From: Aneurinibacillus thermoaerophilus
GTDB lineage: Bacteria; Bacillota; Bacilli; Aneurinibacillales; Aneurinibacillaceae
NCBI RefSeq assembly: GCF_900099925.1
Contig: NZ_FNDE01000012.1
Span: 1-64,000, forward strand
DNA: 64,000 nucleotides
Direction: 5' to 3'
Positions 53,910 through 64,000 of this stretch are shown piece after piece (within the stretch, counting starts at the first letter, position 1; every line of letters starts with the position of its first letter). The translations under genes were made by a program, and so were the position numbers. The notes below the pieces were generated by a model. That model was not told where the DNA came from. It saw only the letters and a program-made list of their open reading frames with translations, and made no database searches.

Positions 53910-55439
53910 TCATGGTGTTTTTGCCCACTTCACATGAAGCGGAATTCCAAATTGCTTTTTAAATTTCTTCCTATGTTCTTCAAGTGTTTGCGCTTCCAGC
54001 GAACGTTCATCCACCCCTTGACATCGCAGTATCACACACTTTCCTTCCCGCGTAAGCTTAACATTGGATACCTGCTGGCTTTCCGTACGGTCGAGCGCAC
54101 GGGCCATAAGCAAAAGCAGTCCAAGTTGTTCCACCATTTGCAAATCAGCTTCAGAAACGAGCGATTCATAAGGTGCGACAAGTCTCTGTAGCCGTTTTGC
54201 CCCTTTATAAGAAGCAATGAGCGCAGTGAGAAGCTGTTCTCTGTGGGTCAGACCCGGCAACAATACATGCATAAGTAAGTAAAAGGTATGTTGCTGCCAT
54301 TCACCAAGATTAATCATACGACCGATATCATGCAATCGGGCAGCAACACTCAACAGCCGCCGCTCTTCCTCGCCGTAGATATGAAGTCCCTGGCGGGCAA
54401 GCTGGTCAAACATTGTGCGACACACACTGTCCACATGCCGGGCATGTAAGACGTTAACGTTGTAATTAGCCATAAACATGGCTACCCCTTCTTCAACCAC
54501 ATCTTCAATTAAAGGCAAGTTCCTTGCTTGAAGACGCGCTTCCATATAAACGCCGTCTCTAAGACCTTTATTACTGATAATAAACTTACTCGTACCTATA
54601 TATTCCAACAAAATTTTAATAATAGAGATACCAGCGACAATAATGTCGGCTCTTTCCTTCGACAATCCCTCTACATTCTGCATCTGCGCTGGAGAAAGTT
54701 CTCTTAGATAATGGTAGACTGAATCAACCTGGTACTTCTTCATCTGGTAATAATGAAGACCGGGAAACGGATAACGTGTCATTTTTTGATGCACTTTTCC
54801 AAGGTTTCGTACTGTACCTCCTATACCGATGAGAGGATATTTTTTTTCCTTTATCCATGGGTAAGCGGAAAATTCTTTCCGCAAATACTCCTCCATCGCT
54901 GCTATTTCCGCCTCAGTTGGGGAAAAATGACCAAAAAAGCGCCTCGTTAACGTAACCGCTCCAAACGGAAAGCTATGGCTTTCCGCGAGCTTCCGACCGG
55001 AGATTTTAACCAATTCCGAACTTGCACCACCGATATCCACTGTCAACGCTTCGGTGATGTTCATTGTATTAACCACCGCCAAATATCCGTAATACGCTTC
55101 TTCTTCCCCTGAAAGCACGCGCAATGTAAAACCTGTTTCTTGATAAATTTGCTCAAGAAACGCTTCACAGTTCCGCGCATTGCGTACGGCTGCGGTAGCG
55201 ACGCCTGTTACCGCAGATACCTCACGTGCCTGACAAAGTTGACGATATTGTCGAAGAACGCGAATCGCTTCTTGAATCCCCTGTTCAGTAATATCGTTAT
55301 TTTCATCCAAAAAAGCGCCTAAACGAATCGTATTCTTAATATTATCAACTTCATAGACCGCGCCTCCAGCGGCTTCGTAATAAATAACAAGCCTCACAGA
55401 GTTAGAGCCCATGTCGATAACGGCACTATATTTTCCCAT
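53910..55439 (-). CDS. ppx: Exopolyphosphatase / pppGpp phosphohydrolase (Ppx/GppA)
   Basis: 509 residues from the ATG of MGKYSAVIDMG; a GTG two codons upstream is an alternative. ASKHA phosphate loops AVIDMGSNSVRLVIY and TVDIGGASSELVK, catalytic glutamate region LSGEEEAYYGYLA, and a C-terminal HD-like domain with RLHDIGRMINLG. Likely cotranscribed with ppk (34-base gap). Confidence 0.92.
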   Translation of the reverse strand: MGKYSAVIDMGSNSVRLVIYYEAAGGAVYEVDNIKNTIRLGAFLDENNDITEQGIQEAIRVLRQYRQLCQAREVSAVTGVATAAVRNARNCEAFLEQIYQETGFTLRVLSGEEEAYYGYLAVVNTMNITEALTVDIGGASSELVKISGRKLAESHSFPFGAVTLTRRFFGHFSPTEAEIAAMEEYLRKEFSAYPWIKEKKYPLIGIGGTVRNLGKVHQKMTRYPFPGLHYYQMKKYQVDSVYHYLRELSPAQMQNVEGLSKERADIIVAGISIIKILLEYIGTSKFIISNKGLRDGVYMEARLQARNLPLIEDVVEEGVAMFMANYNVNVLHARHVDSVCRTMFDQLARQGLHIYGEEERRLLSVAARLHDIGRMINLGEWQQHTFYLLMHVLLPGLTHREQLLTALIASYKGAKRLQRLVAPYESLVSEADLQMVEQLGLLLLMARALDRTESQQVSNVKLTREGKCVILRCQGVDERSLEAQTLEEHRKKFKKQFGIPLHVKWAKTP

Positions 55440-55658
55440 CCGCACACAACCTTATCGCTTCTTTTCATGTTCTACTGGTTATTGTAATAAAAAAATGTTG
55501 AAGTTTTGTAAATGTTTTGTGAAGACTCGCATTACCTTCCCAATTAAACGAACCGACACGATGCATATTTACAGAAAGTTCTCCTTATTTATTCTATACA
55601 TAATTCAGGTATAATAAAGATTATTTGTATATATCTAGAAAGAGCTGTATCATAGGGG

Positions 55659-56597
55659 ATGAAGGATGTGAGCGTGTTGAAAAAGTCTATAATTGCGGAT
55701 GGAATTTTATTGCTTGTCGCCCTTGTTTGGGGAGCGACCTTTGTTGTCGTGCAAAACGCAATAGCCAAGTTGCCACCTCTTACATTTAACGGCATACGCT
55801 TTTTTCTTGCTTCAATCTTTTTGCTTTTATTTTTGTTGCTTTTTTATCGGCCCCAGTTGCGCCAGATAAACGGCAAGTTAATACGGGCTGGCGTAATTCT
55901 TGGCGCTTGGCTGTTCTCAGGATATGCCTTTCAAACGATCGGCCTGTTATATACGACCTCTTCTAAAGCTGGTTTTATAACAGGTTTGTCCGTTGTACTT
56001 GTACCTGTATTTGCGCTTCTGATCTTAAAACAACGGCCAAGAATGCCTGCTATCATCGGGGCGCTCCTAGCCACAGCTGGCCTTTATCTTTTAACATTGG
56101 GCGATACATTTTCCATTAACCAGGGAGACCTGCTCGTATTTATGTGTGCCATTTGCTTCGCGTTGCAAATTATTTTCACCGGCCGCTACGCGCCGCATTT
56201 TCCTTCCTTGGCGCTTGCGTTCGTGCAAATTCTTACTGTAGCTGTATTAAGCGGAGGAGCGGCTTTCTTTTTCGAAGACTGGCAAAGCTCGCTAACATGG
56301 GAAACGCTAACGCTCCCTTCCATATACTGGGCACTGCTTATTACAGCCATTCCAGCCACCGCGCTGGCGTTTCTGGCACAAACAGAATGTCAGCGATTTA
56401 CGACTACAACCCGCGTCGCACTCATTTATGCAATGGAGCCCGTATTTGCTGCTATAACCGCCTACTTATTCAATGGCGAAATTCTCGGCGGACGAGCGCT
56501 TATTGGCTGTCTTTTCATCTTTACTGGCATGATTCTTTCGGAACTGCAAACCGAACAATTAACCAGTTGGATAAAAAAACGAAACACTTCATATTAA
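55659..56597 (+). CDS. EamA-family (DMT) transporter
   Basis: 312 residues with ten hydrophobic helices in two EamA repeats (WGATFVVVQNAIAKLPPLTF; the second ends ATALAFLAQTECQRFT). Such proteins export or import small metabolites; the substrate is unknown. The ATG has a poorly placed site; the GTG at 55674 with AAGGA 7 bases upstream is a good alternative start. A TATAAT lies at 55610-55615. Single gene on the plus strand, convergent with engB. Confidence 0.88.
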   Translation: MKDVSVLKKSIIADGILLLVALVWGATFVVVQNAIAKLPPLTFNGIRFFLASIFLLLFLLLFYRPQLRQINGKLIRAGVILGAWLFSGYAFQTIGLLYTTSSKAGFITGLSVVLVPVFALLILKQRPRMPAIIGALLATAGLYLLTLGDTFSINQGDLLVFMCAICFALQIIFTGRYAPHFPSLALAFVQILTVAVLSGGAAFFFEDWQSSLTWETLTLPSIYWALLITAIPATALAFLAQTECQRFTTTTRVALIYAMEPVFAAITAYLFNGEILGGRALIGCLFIFTGMILSELQTEQLTSWIKKRNTSY

Positions 56598-56604
56598 GAA
56601 TAAG

Positions 56605-56635
56605 AAAAACTCGCGGAGCGCACCCGCGAGTTTTT
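56605..56635. terminator. Bidirectional terminator between EamA gene and engB
   Basis: Perfect 12-bp stem AAAAACTCGCGG / CCGCGAGTTTTT with a 7-base loop, giving a T tract on either strand. Confidence 0.92.
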
Positions 56636-56643
56636 CACTGCTT

Positions 56644-57258
56644 TTATATTCCCTCTTCTTTTTCGCTTGAACCGTCACGAATTTTTTTCCAAATGGCCGT
56701 CCATGCTTCCTCTTTGCCCTGTCCGGTTTCAGCAGAGAAAAGAATAAGCGTGTCTTCTTTCTCCATTCCAAGTATCACACGAATCTCTTTCGCATGCTTC
56801 TGCCACTTGCCACGCGGAATTTTGTCGGTTTTAGTTGCGACAACGATAACCGGAATCTCATAATGTTTCAGATAGGAAAACATTTCTTGATCATCCTTCG
56901 TCGGCTTGTGCCGGATGTCGACAACGTGAATAACAGCCTTTAACTGCTGTCTTGTTTGAAAGTATTCCTCCATCATCCGTCCCCATTTTGCTTTTTCTGC
57001 TTTGGAGACTTTCGCATAGCCATACCCTGGCAAATCAACAAAATACAACGCTTTATTAATCAAGTAATAGTTCAATGTTTGTGTTTTTCCCGGTTTAGAA
57101 GATGTTCGAGCCAGATTTTTTCTGTTTGCCATTTTGTTAATAAACGAAGATTTTCCCACATTAGAACGCCCTGCCAGAGCGAGTTCCGGCAGGGAACCTT
57201 GGGGATATTGCTTGGGAGAAACCGCGCTGATCACGAATTCAGCCTGTGTCACTTTCAT
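56644..57258 (-). CDS. engB: EngB/YsxC, ribosome biogenesis GTPase
   Basis: 204 residues. GTPase motifs G1 [14 protein letters not shown]3 DLPGYGYAK and G4 TKTDK. Essential in Bacilli for 50S subunit assembly. The ATG overlaps the lon stop by four bases. Confidence 0.96.
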   Translation of the reverse strand: MKVTQAEFVISAVSPKQYPQGSLPELALAGRSNVGKSSFINKMANRKNLARTSSKPGKTQTLNYYLINKALYFVDLPGYGYAKVSKAEKAKWGRMMEEYFQTRQQLKAVIHVVDIRHKPTKDDQEMFSYLKHYEIPVIVVATKTDKIPRGKWQKHAKEIRVILGMEKEDTLILFSAETGQGKEEAWTAIWKKIRDGSSEKEEGI

Positions 57259-59585
57259 GCTTTCGCCGCCTTCAGAAGCGCCACATCGAGCACTTGGTCA
57301 AGATGTTCAACCGGAATAAATTTTAAATCCTGACGAACACTCTCCGGAATTTCTTCAATATCCTTCTCATTATCTTTGGGCAAAATCACTTTTTTTAATC
57401 CCGCGCGATGGGCAGCTAACGCTTTCTCTTTTAGTCCTCCGATTGGCAACACACGACCTCTCAGCGTAATCTCCCCCGTCATGCCAACCTCACGGGAAAC
57501 CGGCACACCGCTGAGCGCAGACACAAGCGCTGTCGCTATCGTGATTCCGGCGGACGGACCGTCCTTTGGAATCGCACCTTCTGGAACGTGAATGTGAATA
57601 TCAGACTTTTCATGGAAATCAGGATCAATATTTAATTCGCCGGATCGGGAACGAATATAACTGAACGCTGCCTGTGCCGACTCTTTCATCACATCACCTA
57701 ACTGGCCGGTTAACATCAGCTTCCCCTTACCGGGCACGACCGAAACTTCAATAGTGAGCGTATCGCCACCGGCCTCCGTCCAGGCCAACCCGGTAACCGC
57801 TCCTACTTGATCTTCTGTCTCGGCAAGGCCGTAGCGGAACCTCGGTTTGCCCAGCATATCCTCCAACGTTTTCACGGTTACAACGACACGCTTTTTCACG
57901 CCTGAGACGATCATGCGGGCCGCTTTACGACAAATCGTTTCCATCATCCGATTCAAATTACGTACGCCCGCTTCCCGCGTATACTGGCGGATGACTTTAA
58001 GCAGCGCTTCTTCCTGCACCTGTAGACGATCACGCCCAAGCCCATGCTCTTTCATCTGTTTCGGCAACAAATAGTTCTGGCAAATTTTCAGTTTCTCGAC
58101 TTCCGTATACCCTGGAATGTACAGAACCTCCATACGGTCAAGCAACGGGCGCGGAATTGTATGTACCGCGTTTGCCGTCGTGATGAACATAACGGACGAC
58201 AGATCATATGGCTCTTCAATATAGTGATCACTAAACGTGTCATTCTGGTTTGGATCAAGCACCTCCAGCAACGCTGCCCCCGGATCGCCACGAAAGTCTA
58301 TGGACATCTTATCGATTTCATCAAGCAAAAATACAGGATTCATCGTGCCTGCTGTCTTCATTCCTTGAATAATGCGGCCTGGCATTGCGCCTACGTACGT
58401 ACGGCGATGGCCACGAATTTCCGCTTCGTCGCGAACTCCACCAAGGGAAATACGGACAAACTTGCGGTTAAGTGCCCGGGCTACGGAGCGAGCCAGCGAC
58501 GTTTTACCAACACCCGGCGGCCCAACCAAGCACAAAATGGGACCTTTCAGCTTGTTTACAAGCTTTTGCACAGCTAGATATTCAAGTACGCGTTCTTTCG
58601 CTTTCTCCAACCCAAAATGGTCTTCATCCAATACCTTTTCTGCATGCTGCAAGTCGAGATTATCTTCCGTCCGTTTAGTCCACGGTAGAGAAATCAACCA
58701 TTCGATATATGTGCGAATTACGTTGCCTTCGGCGCTTGTCGGCGGGGTTTTCTCTAGGCGTTCCAGTTCGCGTTCCACCTTCTCAACAATATTAGCAGGC
58801 GGATTCGCTTCTGCTAATTTCTTGCGCAGTTCCTCCACTTCGCCAGCGCGCCCTTCTTTTTCACCCAGTTCTTTTTGAATGGCCTTCATTTGCTCACGCA
58901 GATAGTATTCTTTCTGCGTTCTTTCCATCTGTTTTTTCACGCGTTGCCCGATTTTCCGCTCCAGTTCCAGCACTTCACGTTCATTATTCAGGATAGTAAG
59001 CAGCTTTTCTAAGCGCTCCTTCACCGACACGGTTTCCAGTATATCCTGCTTGTCACGAATTTTAAGCGGAAGGTGGGATATAATGATATCCGCTAAACGG
59101 CCGGGTTCGTTAATATCAGCAACAGAAGCGAATGTCTCCGGAATAATCTTCTTCGATAAGTTGACATACTGCTCAAAGTTGGCAAGCACGGTTCGCATTA
59201 ATGCTTCAATTTCGGGGGTAATTGTCTGATCTTCTTCCAGATATGAAATCTGAACTTCAAAATACTCATCTTCTTGAACATAATTCTCTATTTTTGCGCG
59301 GCTGACCCCTTCCACAAGCACGCGAATGGTTCCATTTGGCAATTTGAGCATTTGCTTTACTCGTACTACAGTTCCGATGGTAAAGATCTGCTCTTTTTCA
59401 GGTTCCTCAATGTGCACTTCTTCCTGTGTAGAAAGAAGAACAAGATTATCGTCGACCATTGCTTTTTCCAGCGCTTTCACAGACTTGGGACGGCCTACAT
59501 CAAGGTGTAGAACCATGCCGGGAAACACCAGCAATCCTCGCAACGGGAGAAGAGGGATTCGTCTCTCTTTTTCGTTTGTTCCCAT
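57255..59585 (-). CDS. lon: Lon, ATP-dependent protease (LonA)
   Basis: 776 residues from the ATG of [10 protein letters not shown] (GGAGG upstream). N-terminal substrate domain, coiled coil, AAA+ module with Walker [14 protein letters not shown], and the protease domain with Ser in KDGPSAGIT and Lys in [14 protein letters not shown]. Degrades misfolded and regulatory proteins. Confidence 0.97.
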   Translation of the reverse strand: MGTNEKERRIPLLPLRGLLVFPGMVLHLDVGRPKSVKALEKAMVDDNLVLLSTQEEVHIEEPEKEQIFTIGTVVRVKQMLKLPNGTIRVLVEGVSRAKIENYVQEDEYFEVQISYLEEDQTITPEIEALMRTVLANFEQYVNLSKKIIPETFASVADINEPGRLADIIISHLPLKIRDKQDILETVSVKERLEKLLTILNNEREVLELERKIGQRVKKQMERTQKEYYLREQMKAIQKELGEKEGRAGEVEELRKKLAEANPPANIVEKVERELERLEKTPPTSAEGNVIRTYIEWLISLPWTKRTEDNLDLQHAEKVLDEDHFGLEKAKERVLEYLAVQKLVNKLKGPILCLVGPPGVGKTSLARSVARALNRKFVRISLGGVRDEAEIRGHRRTYVGAMPGRIIQGMKTAGTMNPVFLLDEIDKMSIDFRGDPGAALLEVLDPNQNDTFSDHYIEEPYDLSSVMFITTANAVHTIPRPLLDRMEVLYIPGYTEVEKLKICQNYLLPKQMKEHGLGRDRLQVQEEALLKVIRQYTREAGVRNLNRMMETICRKAARMIVSGVKKRVVVTVKTLEDMLGKPRFRYGLAETEDQVGAVTGLAWTEAGGDTLTIEVSVVPGKGKLMLTGQLGDVMKESAQAAFSYIRSRSGELNIDPDFHEKSDIHIHVPEGAIPKDGPSAGITIATALVSALSGVPVSREVGMTGEITLRGRVLPIGGLKEKALAAHRAGLKKVILPKDNEKDIEEIPESVRQDLKFIPVEHLDQVLDVALLKAAKA

Positions 59586-59653
59586 CTTTTCTACCTCCAA
59601 ATCCCTGTACCTTCGGCATGAAATGAGTACCAATACAAGGTTTTCTTCACTTC

Positions 59654-59683
59654 ATTTTAGCTTAACTGCTATTGGTTGTCTAA
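59654..59683 (-). promoter_or_regulatory. Candidate sigma-A promoter of lon
   Basis: Minus-strand TTAGAC (59683-59678), 18 bases, TAAAAT (59659-59654), between lonB and lon. No CtsR or CIRCE element was found by eye. Confidence 0.5.
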
Positions 59684-59705
59684 CCCTAGAGCAACATAAA
59701 CTACG

Positions 59706-61400
59706 TCAAATGGAGGTGGGAGATGGATTGAGCATTTCACCCGTATGGCGCAGAACGGTTTCAAGTGTCTGGGACGCCGTCTCGTTTTGTGGTACAATTG
59801 CATAGCGCAGCACTTCATCCAGCTTTTCTACTGCTACAACCTCGATACCTTCCATCTGCGCAAAAATATCCTGCCAGTTCTCTTTCGGCACCAGCACTTT
59901 TTTGACGCCAGCCAGGCGGGCTGCTTCCACTTTAGCAACCACGCCCCCAATCGGCTTGACTGTACCATGAATGCTTAACTCCCCTGTCATAGCGACGTAG
60001 TTATCCACCGGCTGTTTTGTGATCGCAGAATAAATAGCGGTTGCCATCGCAATTCCAGCTGAAGGGCCATCAATCGGAACGCCGCCTGGAAAGTTAACGT
60101 GCAACGTATAACCCAATGTATCTATTCCCTGCAACCGAAGAACGGTCAGCACATTTTCAAGCGAACTGCGCGCCATTGACTTACGACGCAGCGTTCTTCC
60201 TCTACCTCCTACCTCTTCTTCATCGACAACCCCCGTAATTGTGATCGTGCCCATTCCAGGGGCCGTAGCTTTCGCGGCCGTTACTTCAATTTCTAATAAA
60301 GCGCCCATGTTCGGTCCGTAGACGGCTAAACCGTTCACAAGTCCGACGTACGCTCCTCCCAACACTTTCTTGTCTGGACGTGGGGATTTTTGACTGCTGT
60401 TGACAACCCATTCGATATCCGCTTTCGTAATTTTTTGTCGCTGTTCCGTAATAGCGATTCCAGCAGCGATTTGCATCATATTGACCGCCTCGCGGCCGTT
60501 CGTAGCATAGCGGGTCAAAAACTCAATCGCTCCTTCTTCCGCTTCCATTTTCATTTTTTCCACCGCATTTTTTGCGATTGTATAAATTTCTGAAGGAACA
60601 AGCGGACGGAAGAAAATCTCCAAGCAACGCGAACGAAGCGCAGGGGGAAGTTCATCCGGCGTGCGCGTTGTCGCTCCTACAAGCCGGAAATCAGCAGGAA
60701 GGCCATTCTGAAAAATATCATGAATATGTTTAGGGATTTGCTGATTTTCTTCGCTATAATAGGCGCTCTCAAGAAACACTTTGCGATCCTCGAGCACTTT
60801 CAACAATTTATTAAGTTGCACAGGATGAAGTTCCCCAATTTCGTCTATGAATAAAATCCCACCATGCGCCTTCGTAACCGCGCCCGGCTTCGGTTGCGGA
60901 ATGCCTGCCTGTCCCATGGCGCCCGCGCCTTGGTAAATCGGGTCATGCACCGAACCGATGAGCGGATCAGCAATCCCCCTCTCGTCAAAGCGCGCAGTTG
61001 TAGCATCAATTTCCGTAAACTGTGCATCTTCTTTAAACGGAGAAGAAGACTGTTTTTTTGCCTCTTCTAAGATGACGCGGGCTGCCGCCGTTTTGCCGAC
61101 CCCAGGAGGACCATAGATGATAACGTGTTGCGGATTCGGGCCGCATAGCGCAGCACGTAAAGCACGAAGACCATCCTCCTGACCAATGATGTCGCTTAGC
61201 GTAGCCGGACGCGTCTTTTCAGCAAGCGGTTCAGAAAGAGAAATGGAACGCATCCTGCGAAGCTGCTCCATTTCTTTTCTCGATTCCCGATCTACATAGG
61301 TTCGGCTACTGCGCTGATTTTTGAGCAAGCTCATGAAATACATGCCGATAATCACAGCGAAAAAAACTTGAATCAATGTTAGTATAAGTGTCCAGTTCAT
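59706..61400 (-). CDS. lonB: LonB, forespore-type membrane-anchored Lon protease
   Basis: 564 residues. A membrane helix at ~5-25 (FFAVIIGMYFMSLL) is followed by an AAA+ module with [14 protein letters not shown] and the DEIGEL Walker B, then a Lon-type protease domain with GPSAGIAMATAI and the Lys in VAKVEAARLAGVKK. Lacks the LonA N-domain. In B. subtilis lonB is transcribed by sigma-F in the forespore; the promoter here agrees. Confidence 0.94.
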   Translation of the reverse strand: MNWTLILTLIQVFFAVIIGMYFMSLLKNQRSSRTYVDRESRKEMEQLRRMRSISLSEPLAEKTRPATLSDIIGQEDGLRALRAALCGPNPQHVIIYGPPGVGKTAAARVILEEAKKQSSSPFKEDAQFTEIDATTARFDERGIADPLIGSVHDPIYQGAGAMGQAGIPQPKPGAVTKAHGGILFIDEIGELHPVQLNKLLKVLEDRKVFLESAYYSEENQQIPKHIHDIFQNGLPADFRLVGATTRTPDELPPALRSRCLEIFFRPLVPSEIYTIAKNAVEKMKMEAEEGAIEFLTRYATNGREAVNMMQIAAGIAITEQRQKITKADIEWVVNSSQKSPRPDKKVLGGAYVGLVNGLAVYGPNMGALLEIEVTAAKATAPGMGTITITGVVDEEEVGGRGRTLRRKSMARSSLENVLTVLRLQGIDTLGYTLHVNFPGGVPIDGPSAGIAMATAIYSAITKQPVDNYVAMTGELSIHGTVKPIGGVVAKVEAARLAGVKKVLVPKENWQDIFAQMEGIEVVAVEKLDEVLRYAIVPQNETASQTLETVLRHTGEMLNPSPTSI

Positions 61401-61454
61401 ATGTCCCTCCTATGTATAAAGTCAAGAATTCCAACGCCCCGTGTTATCTAGGTG

Positions 61455-61484
61455 TATTATTGCCTATAAGGAGAGGGAATAAAC
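61455..61484 (-). promoter_or_regulatory. Sigma-F promoter of lonB
   Basis: Minus-strand GTTTA (61484-61480), exactly 15 bases, GGCAATAATA (61464-61455), which fits the sigma-F -10 consensus GGNNANANTR at every fixed position. Confidence 0.75.
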
Positions 61485-61537
61485 GAAAAGCAAATACGGG
61501 ACATATCTTCTGCTTTTGGATTACATCTTCCCAAAAA

Positions 61538-61570
61538 AAAAGACGCCGGAAAAAATTCCGACGTCTTTTT
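61538..61570 (-). terminator. Terminator after clpX
   Basis: 15-bp stem with one mismatch (61538-61552 and 61556-61570), A/T-rich ends, followed by Ts on the minus strand. Confidence 0.8.
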
Positions 61571-61586
61571 TCAACTTTTACTACAT

Positions 61587-62858
61587 TTACGCGCTTTCTG
61601 GTTTGCTGTCCGTGATGAGTTTACCCTGTTTGGTATACAATTCAGGGTTGCCTTTTTGTTTGACGGTCTCTTCCGTGATCACGCACTTAACAATATCATC
61701 GCGGGACGGGATATCAAACATGATATCAAGCATGATACTTTCAATGATGGAACGCAGACCACGCGCGCCTGTATTGCGCTTAATTGCTTCTTTCGCAATT
61801 TCGCGAAGCGCACCTTCCGTAAACACCAATTCGGCATTATCCATTTCAAGTAATTTTTGATATTGCTTGACAAGAGCATTTTTTGGTTCGGTTAAAATGC
61901 GAACCAAAGCATCTTCATCCAGCGGATCAAGCGTAGTAATTACCGGCAGACGACCGACAAATTCCGGAATCAAACCAAATTTCAGCAAATCTTCCGGGAG
62001 TACTTGCTTCAGGATTTCGCCGGATTTTAAATCTTTTTTGTTCGAGTCAGTTTCTGCCCCGAATCCGATAACCTTTTTACCGACACGACGCTTAATAATG
62101 GATTCGATACCGTCAAACGCGCCGCCTACAATGAACAAGATGTTCGAAGTATCAATTTGAATAAATTCTTGGTGCGGATGCTTGCGCCCGCCCTGCGGCG
62201 GCACGCTAGCCACCGTCCCTTCAAGAATTTTCAGCAATGCCTGCTGTACACCTTCCCCAGAAACATCGCGGGTAATGGATGGATTCTCGGATTTGCGCGC
62301 TACCTTGTCAATTTCGTCAATGTAAATAATGCCGCGTTCCGCTTTTTCCACATCATAATCCGCTGCCTGAATAAGCTTGAGAAGAATATTTTCAACGTCT
62401 TCGCCTACATATCCAGCTTCCGTAAGGGAGGTTGCGTCCGCAATTGCGAATGGTACGTTCAAAATGCGGGCCATCGTCTGGGCCAGCAACGTCTTTCCGC
62501 TTCCCGTAGGTCCAAGCATCAAAATATTGCTTTTTGCCAACTCTACATCGTCAATCTTTGCACCGGTATTGATTCTCTTATAATGGTTGTAAACAGCGAC
62601 GGATAACGACTTCTTCGCCTCGTCCTGACCGATAACATAATCATCGAGAAAAGCTCGAATTTCATGCGGTTTCGGAATTTCTTTCAGGTCAATTTCTTCC
62701 TCTGTACCCAATTCCTCTTCCACAATTTCCGTACACAACTCGATGCATTCATCGCAAATATATACTCCAGGGCCAGCCACAAGCTTACGGACTTGCTCCT
62801 GAGATTTTCCACAGAACGAGCACTTAAGTTGACCTTTTTCATCGTTGAATTTAAACAT
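61587..62858 (-). CDS. clpX: ClpX, unfoldase of the ClpXP protease
   Basis: 423 residues. N-terminal zinc domain [11 protein letters not shown]...CDEC, Walker [14 protein letters not shown], Walker [10 protein letters not shown], and the IGF-type ClpP-binding loop region ([10 protein letters not shown]). Adjacent to clpP. Confidence 0.98.
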   Translation of the reverse strand: MFKFNDEKGQLKCSFCGKSQEQVRKLVAGPGVYICDECIELCTEIVEEELGTEEEIDLKEIPKPHEIRAFLDDYVIGQDEAKKSLSVAVYNHYKRINTGAKIDDVELAKSNILMLGPTGSGKTLLAQTMARILNVPFAIADATSLTEAGYVGEDVENILLKLIQAADYDVEKAERGIIYIDEIDKVARKSENPSITRDVSGEGVQQALLKILEGTVASVPPQGGRKHPHQEFIQIDTSNILFIVGGAFDGIESIIKRRVGKKVIGFGAETDSNKKDLKSGEILKQVLPEDLLKFGLIPEFVGRLPVITTLDPLDEDALVRILTEPKNALVKQYQKLLEMDNAELVFTEGALREIAKEAIKRNTGARGLRSIIESIMLDIMFDIPSRDDIVKCVITEETVKQKGNPELYTKQGKLITDSKPESA

Positions 62859-62875
62859 GAAATCACCCCTTACTT

Positions 62876-63460
62876 TTAATCCCTACGAGTGATGACTTCG
62901 TCAATTAACCCGTATTCCTTCGCTTCAAGGGCAGACATAAAAAAATCGCGGTCCGTGTCGCGCTCGATTTTTTCAAGCGGCTGGCCTGTTCGCTGCGCAT
63001 AAATTTTATTTATCTTTTCTTTCGTCTTTAAAATCCAGTCCGCATGGATTTTAATGTCCGCTGCCTGCCCGCGGATTCCGCCGAGCGGCTGGTGAATCAT
63101 AACTTCGCTGTGCGGCAGCGCGAACCGCTTACCCTTAGCCCCGGCCATCAACAGGAACGAACCCATGCTAGCAGCCAGGCCGATGCAAATGGTTGATACA
63201 TCCGGTTTAATATATTGCATGGTATCGTAAATCGCCATACCCGCTGTAATCGAGCCTCCGGGAGAATTTATGTATAAGTGTATGTCCTTGTCCGGATCCT
63301 CAGCAGCTAAAAATAAAAGCTGCGCCACCACCGCATTCGCCACCTGGTCATCAATTTCAGAGCCGAGCATAACAATGCGGTCTTTCAATAAGCGGGAATA
63401 AATATCATACGCACGTTCTCCCCTGTTTGTACTTTCCACAACATAAGGTATAACACTCAT
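62876..63460 (-). CDS. clpP: ClpP, protease subunit
   Basis: 194 residues from the ATG of [10 protein letters not shown] (GGGAGG upstream, 10 bases). Catalytic Ser in [11 protein letters not shown], His in VMIHQPLGG, Asp in [10 protein letters not shown]. Standard length. Confidence 0.98.
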   Translation of the reverse strand: MSVIPYVVESTNRGERAYDIYSRLLKDRIVMLGSEIDDQVANAVVAQLLFLAAEDPDKDIHLYINSPGGSITAGMAIYDTMQYIKPDVSTICIGLAASMGSFLLMAGAKGKRFALPHSEVMIHQPLGGIRGQAADIKIHADWILKTKEKINKIYAQRTGQPLEKIERDTDRDFFMSALEAKEYGLIDEVITRRD

Positions 63461-63507
63461 AGCGAGCAATCCTCCCTTCAACACTCATTATGTATTATGG
63501 TTTTGAA

Positions 63508-63537
63508 AAACAAGGCACGAAAATTCGTGCCTTGTTT
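63508..63537 (-). terminator. Terminator after tig
   Basis: 14-bp inverted repeat AAACAAGGCACGAA / TTCGTGCCTTGTTT, followed by Ts on the minus strand. Confidence 0.85.
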
Positions 63538-63560
63538 CTGGTTGTTGTTATATTATGACA

Positions 63561-64000
63561 TCATTTGCTGCTCTCGACAAGCAGATCGATGGTTTTGCGT
63601 ATGCGGATATCGTTTTTGAGGCTTTCCAAGTTGTCACGTGCTTCAAAGATTTTGCGCAGCTCTTCAACCGGACGATTGTATTGCTCGGACAGCTCTTCCA
63701 GTTCTTTATTCACGTCTTCATCCGTTACTTCCACGTTCTCAGCCTTTCCAATCGCTTCAAGCACTAATGTCGTGCGCACGCGCTTTTCAGCATCCGGCTG
63801 AAACTGTTCGCGGAGCTTTTCTTCGTCAAGACCTGTAAATTGATAGTACAGATCCAGGTTCATGCCTTGGAATTGAAGGCGTTGCGCAAAGTCATTCACC
63901 ATGTGATTCACTTCATGCTCTACCATCACTTCCGGCAGATCGATTTCCGCATTTTCTGTCGCTTTTTCAATCAGAGCTTCTTTTTTGTAGTTTTCGGCGT
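63561..64000 (-). CDS. tig: Trigger factor, C-terminal part (5' end outside window)
   Basis: About 146 residues are visible, running off the window edge. LPEVMVEHEVNHMVNDFAQRL and the helical arm sequence up to TIDLLVESSK belong to the C-terminal chaperone domain of trigger factor. tig precedes clpP-clpX, a common arrangement. Confidence 0.9.
   Translation of the reverse strand, partial: AENYKKEALIEKATENAEIDLPEVMVEHEVNHMVNDFAQRLQFQGMNLDLYYQFTGLDEEKLREQFQPDAEKRVRTTLVLEAIGKAENVEVTDEDVNKELEELSEQYNRPVEELRKIFEARDNLESLKNDIRIRKTIDLLVESSK

Noticed and set aside
59586-63560. CtsR or CIRCE heat-shock operators at the clp/lon genes
   Set aside because: A GTCAAA hexamer near 59704 is single and within the lonB end; no tandem CtsR repeat or CIRCE inverted repeat was found.
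1-64000. tRNA, rRNA, CRISPR arrays, transposases or phage genes
   Set aside because: None recognised anywhere in the window on either strand.

Overview
The window comes from a Gram-positive, endospore-forming bacterium of the Bacillales, most likely near Brevibacillus/Aneurinibacillus. That placement rests on gene content and order, not on a database search. The backbone follows the order known from Bacillus subtilis: tig-clpP-clpX-lonB-lon-engB, hemAXCDBL, spoVID-ysxE, valS-folC, comC(pilD), spoIIB, maf, radC, mreBCD, minCD, spoIVFA-spoIVFB. Nearly everything is on the minus strand, so transcription runs from high to low coordinates. No tRNA, rRNA, CRISPR array, prophage or insertion sequence was seen.

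63.6-51.7 kb: protein quality control (trigger factor C-terminus, ClpP, ClpX, LonB with a good sigma-F promoter, Lon, EngB). Then come a plus-strand EamA transporter, ppx, and a ppk gene that is full length except for one in-frame amber codon. 51.5-45.2 kb: complete early heme pathway operon hemA-X-C-D-B-L ending in a strong terminator. 45.0-41.3 kb: spore coat genes, with a SpoVID homologue carrying seven 36-bp repeats and two CotS-family kinase-like proteins. 41.3-38.1 kb: a cbb3-type oxidase operon (ccoN, ccoO, a mono-heme ccoP-like gene and a tiny membrane protein). Its promoter region holds a palindrome and a divergent transcription unit that looks like a small RNA. 38.0-36.2 kb: a MacB-like ABC transporter. 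36.0-30.3 kb: a T-box riboswitch (GUA specifier) ahead of valS, then folC and murC.

30.1-8.8 kb is the most unusual part. Where B. subtilis has only comC, this genome carries a type IV pilus locus. It has a minus-strand operon (membrane/TPR protein, PRC-barrel protein, VanW-family protein, pilB, pilT, pilC, major pilin, pilD, pilM, pilN, pilO, spoIIB) and a divergent pseudopilin operon (PilV-, PilW- and PilX-like). Convergent to the latter is a large secreted von Willebrand factor A protein with a 20-residue beta-solenoid repeat. Next to it is a dCache chemoreceptor. The chemoreceptor and the VWA gene share a nearly identical promoter/leader block, which suggests they are expressed together and belong to one surface motility or adhesion system.

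8.7-0.1 kb: maf, radC, the mreBCD-minCD-rodA shape and division cluster, and spoIVFA-spoIVFB (pro-sigma-K processing) with its own sigma-E-type promoter.
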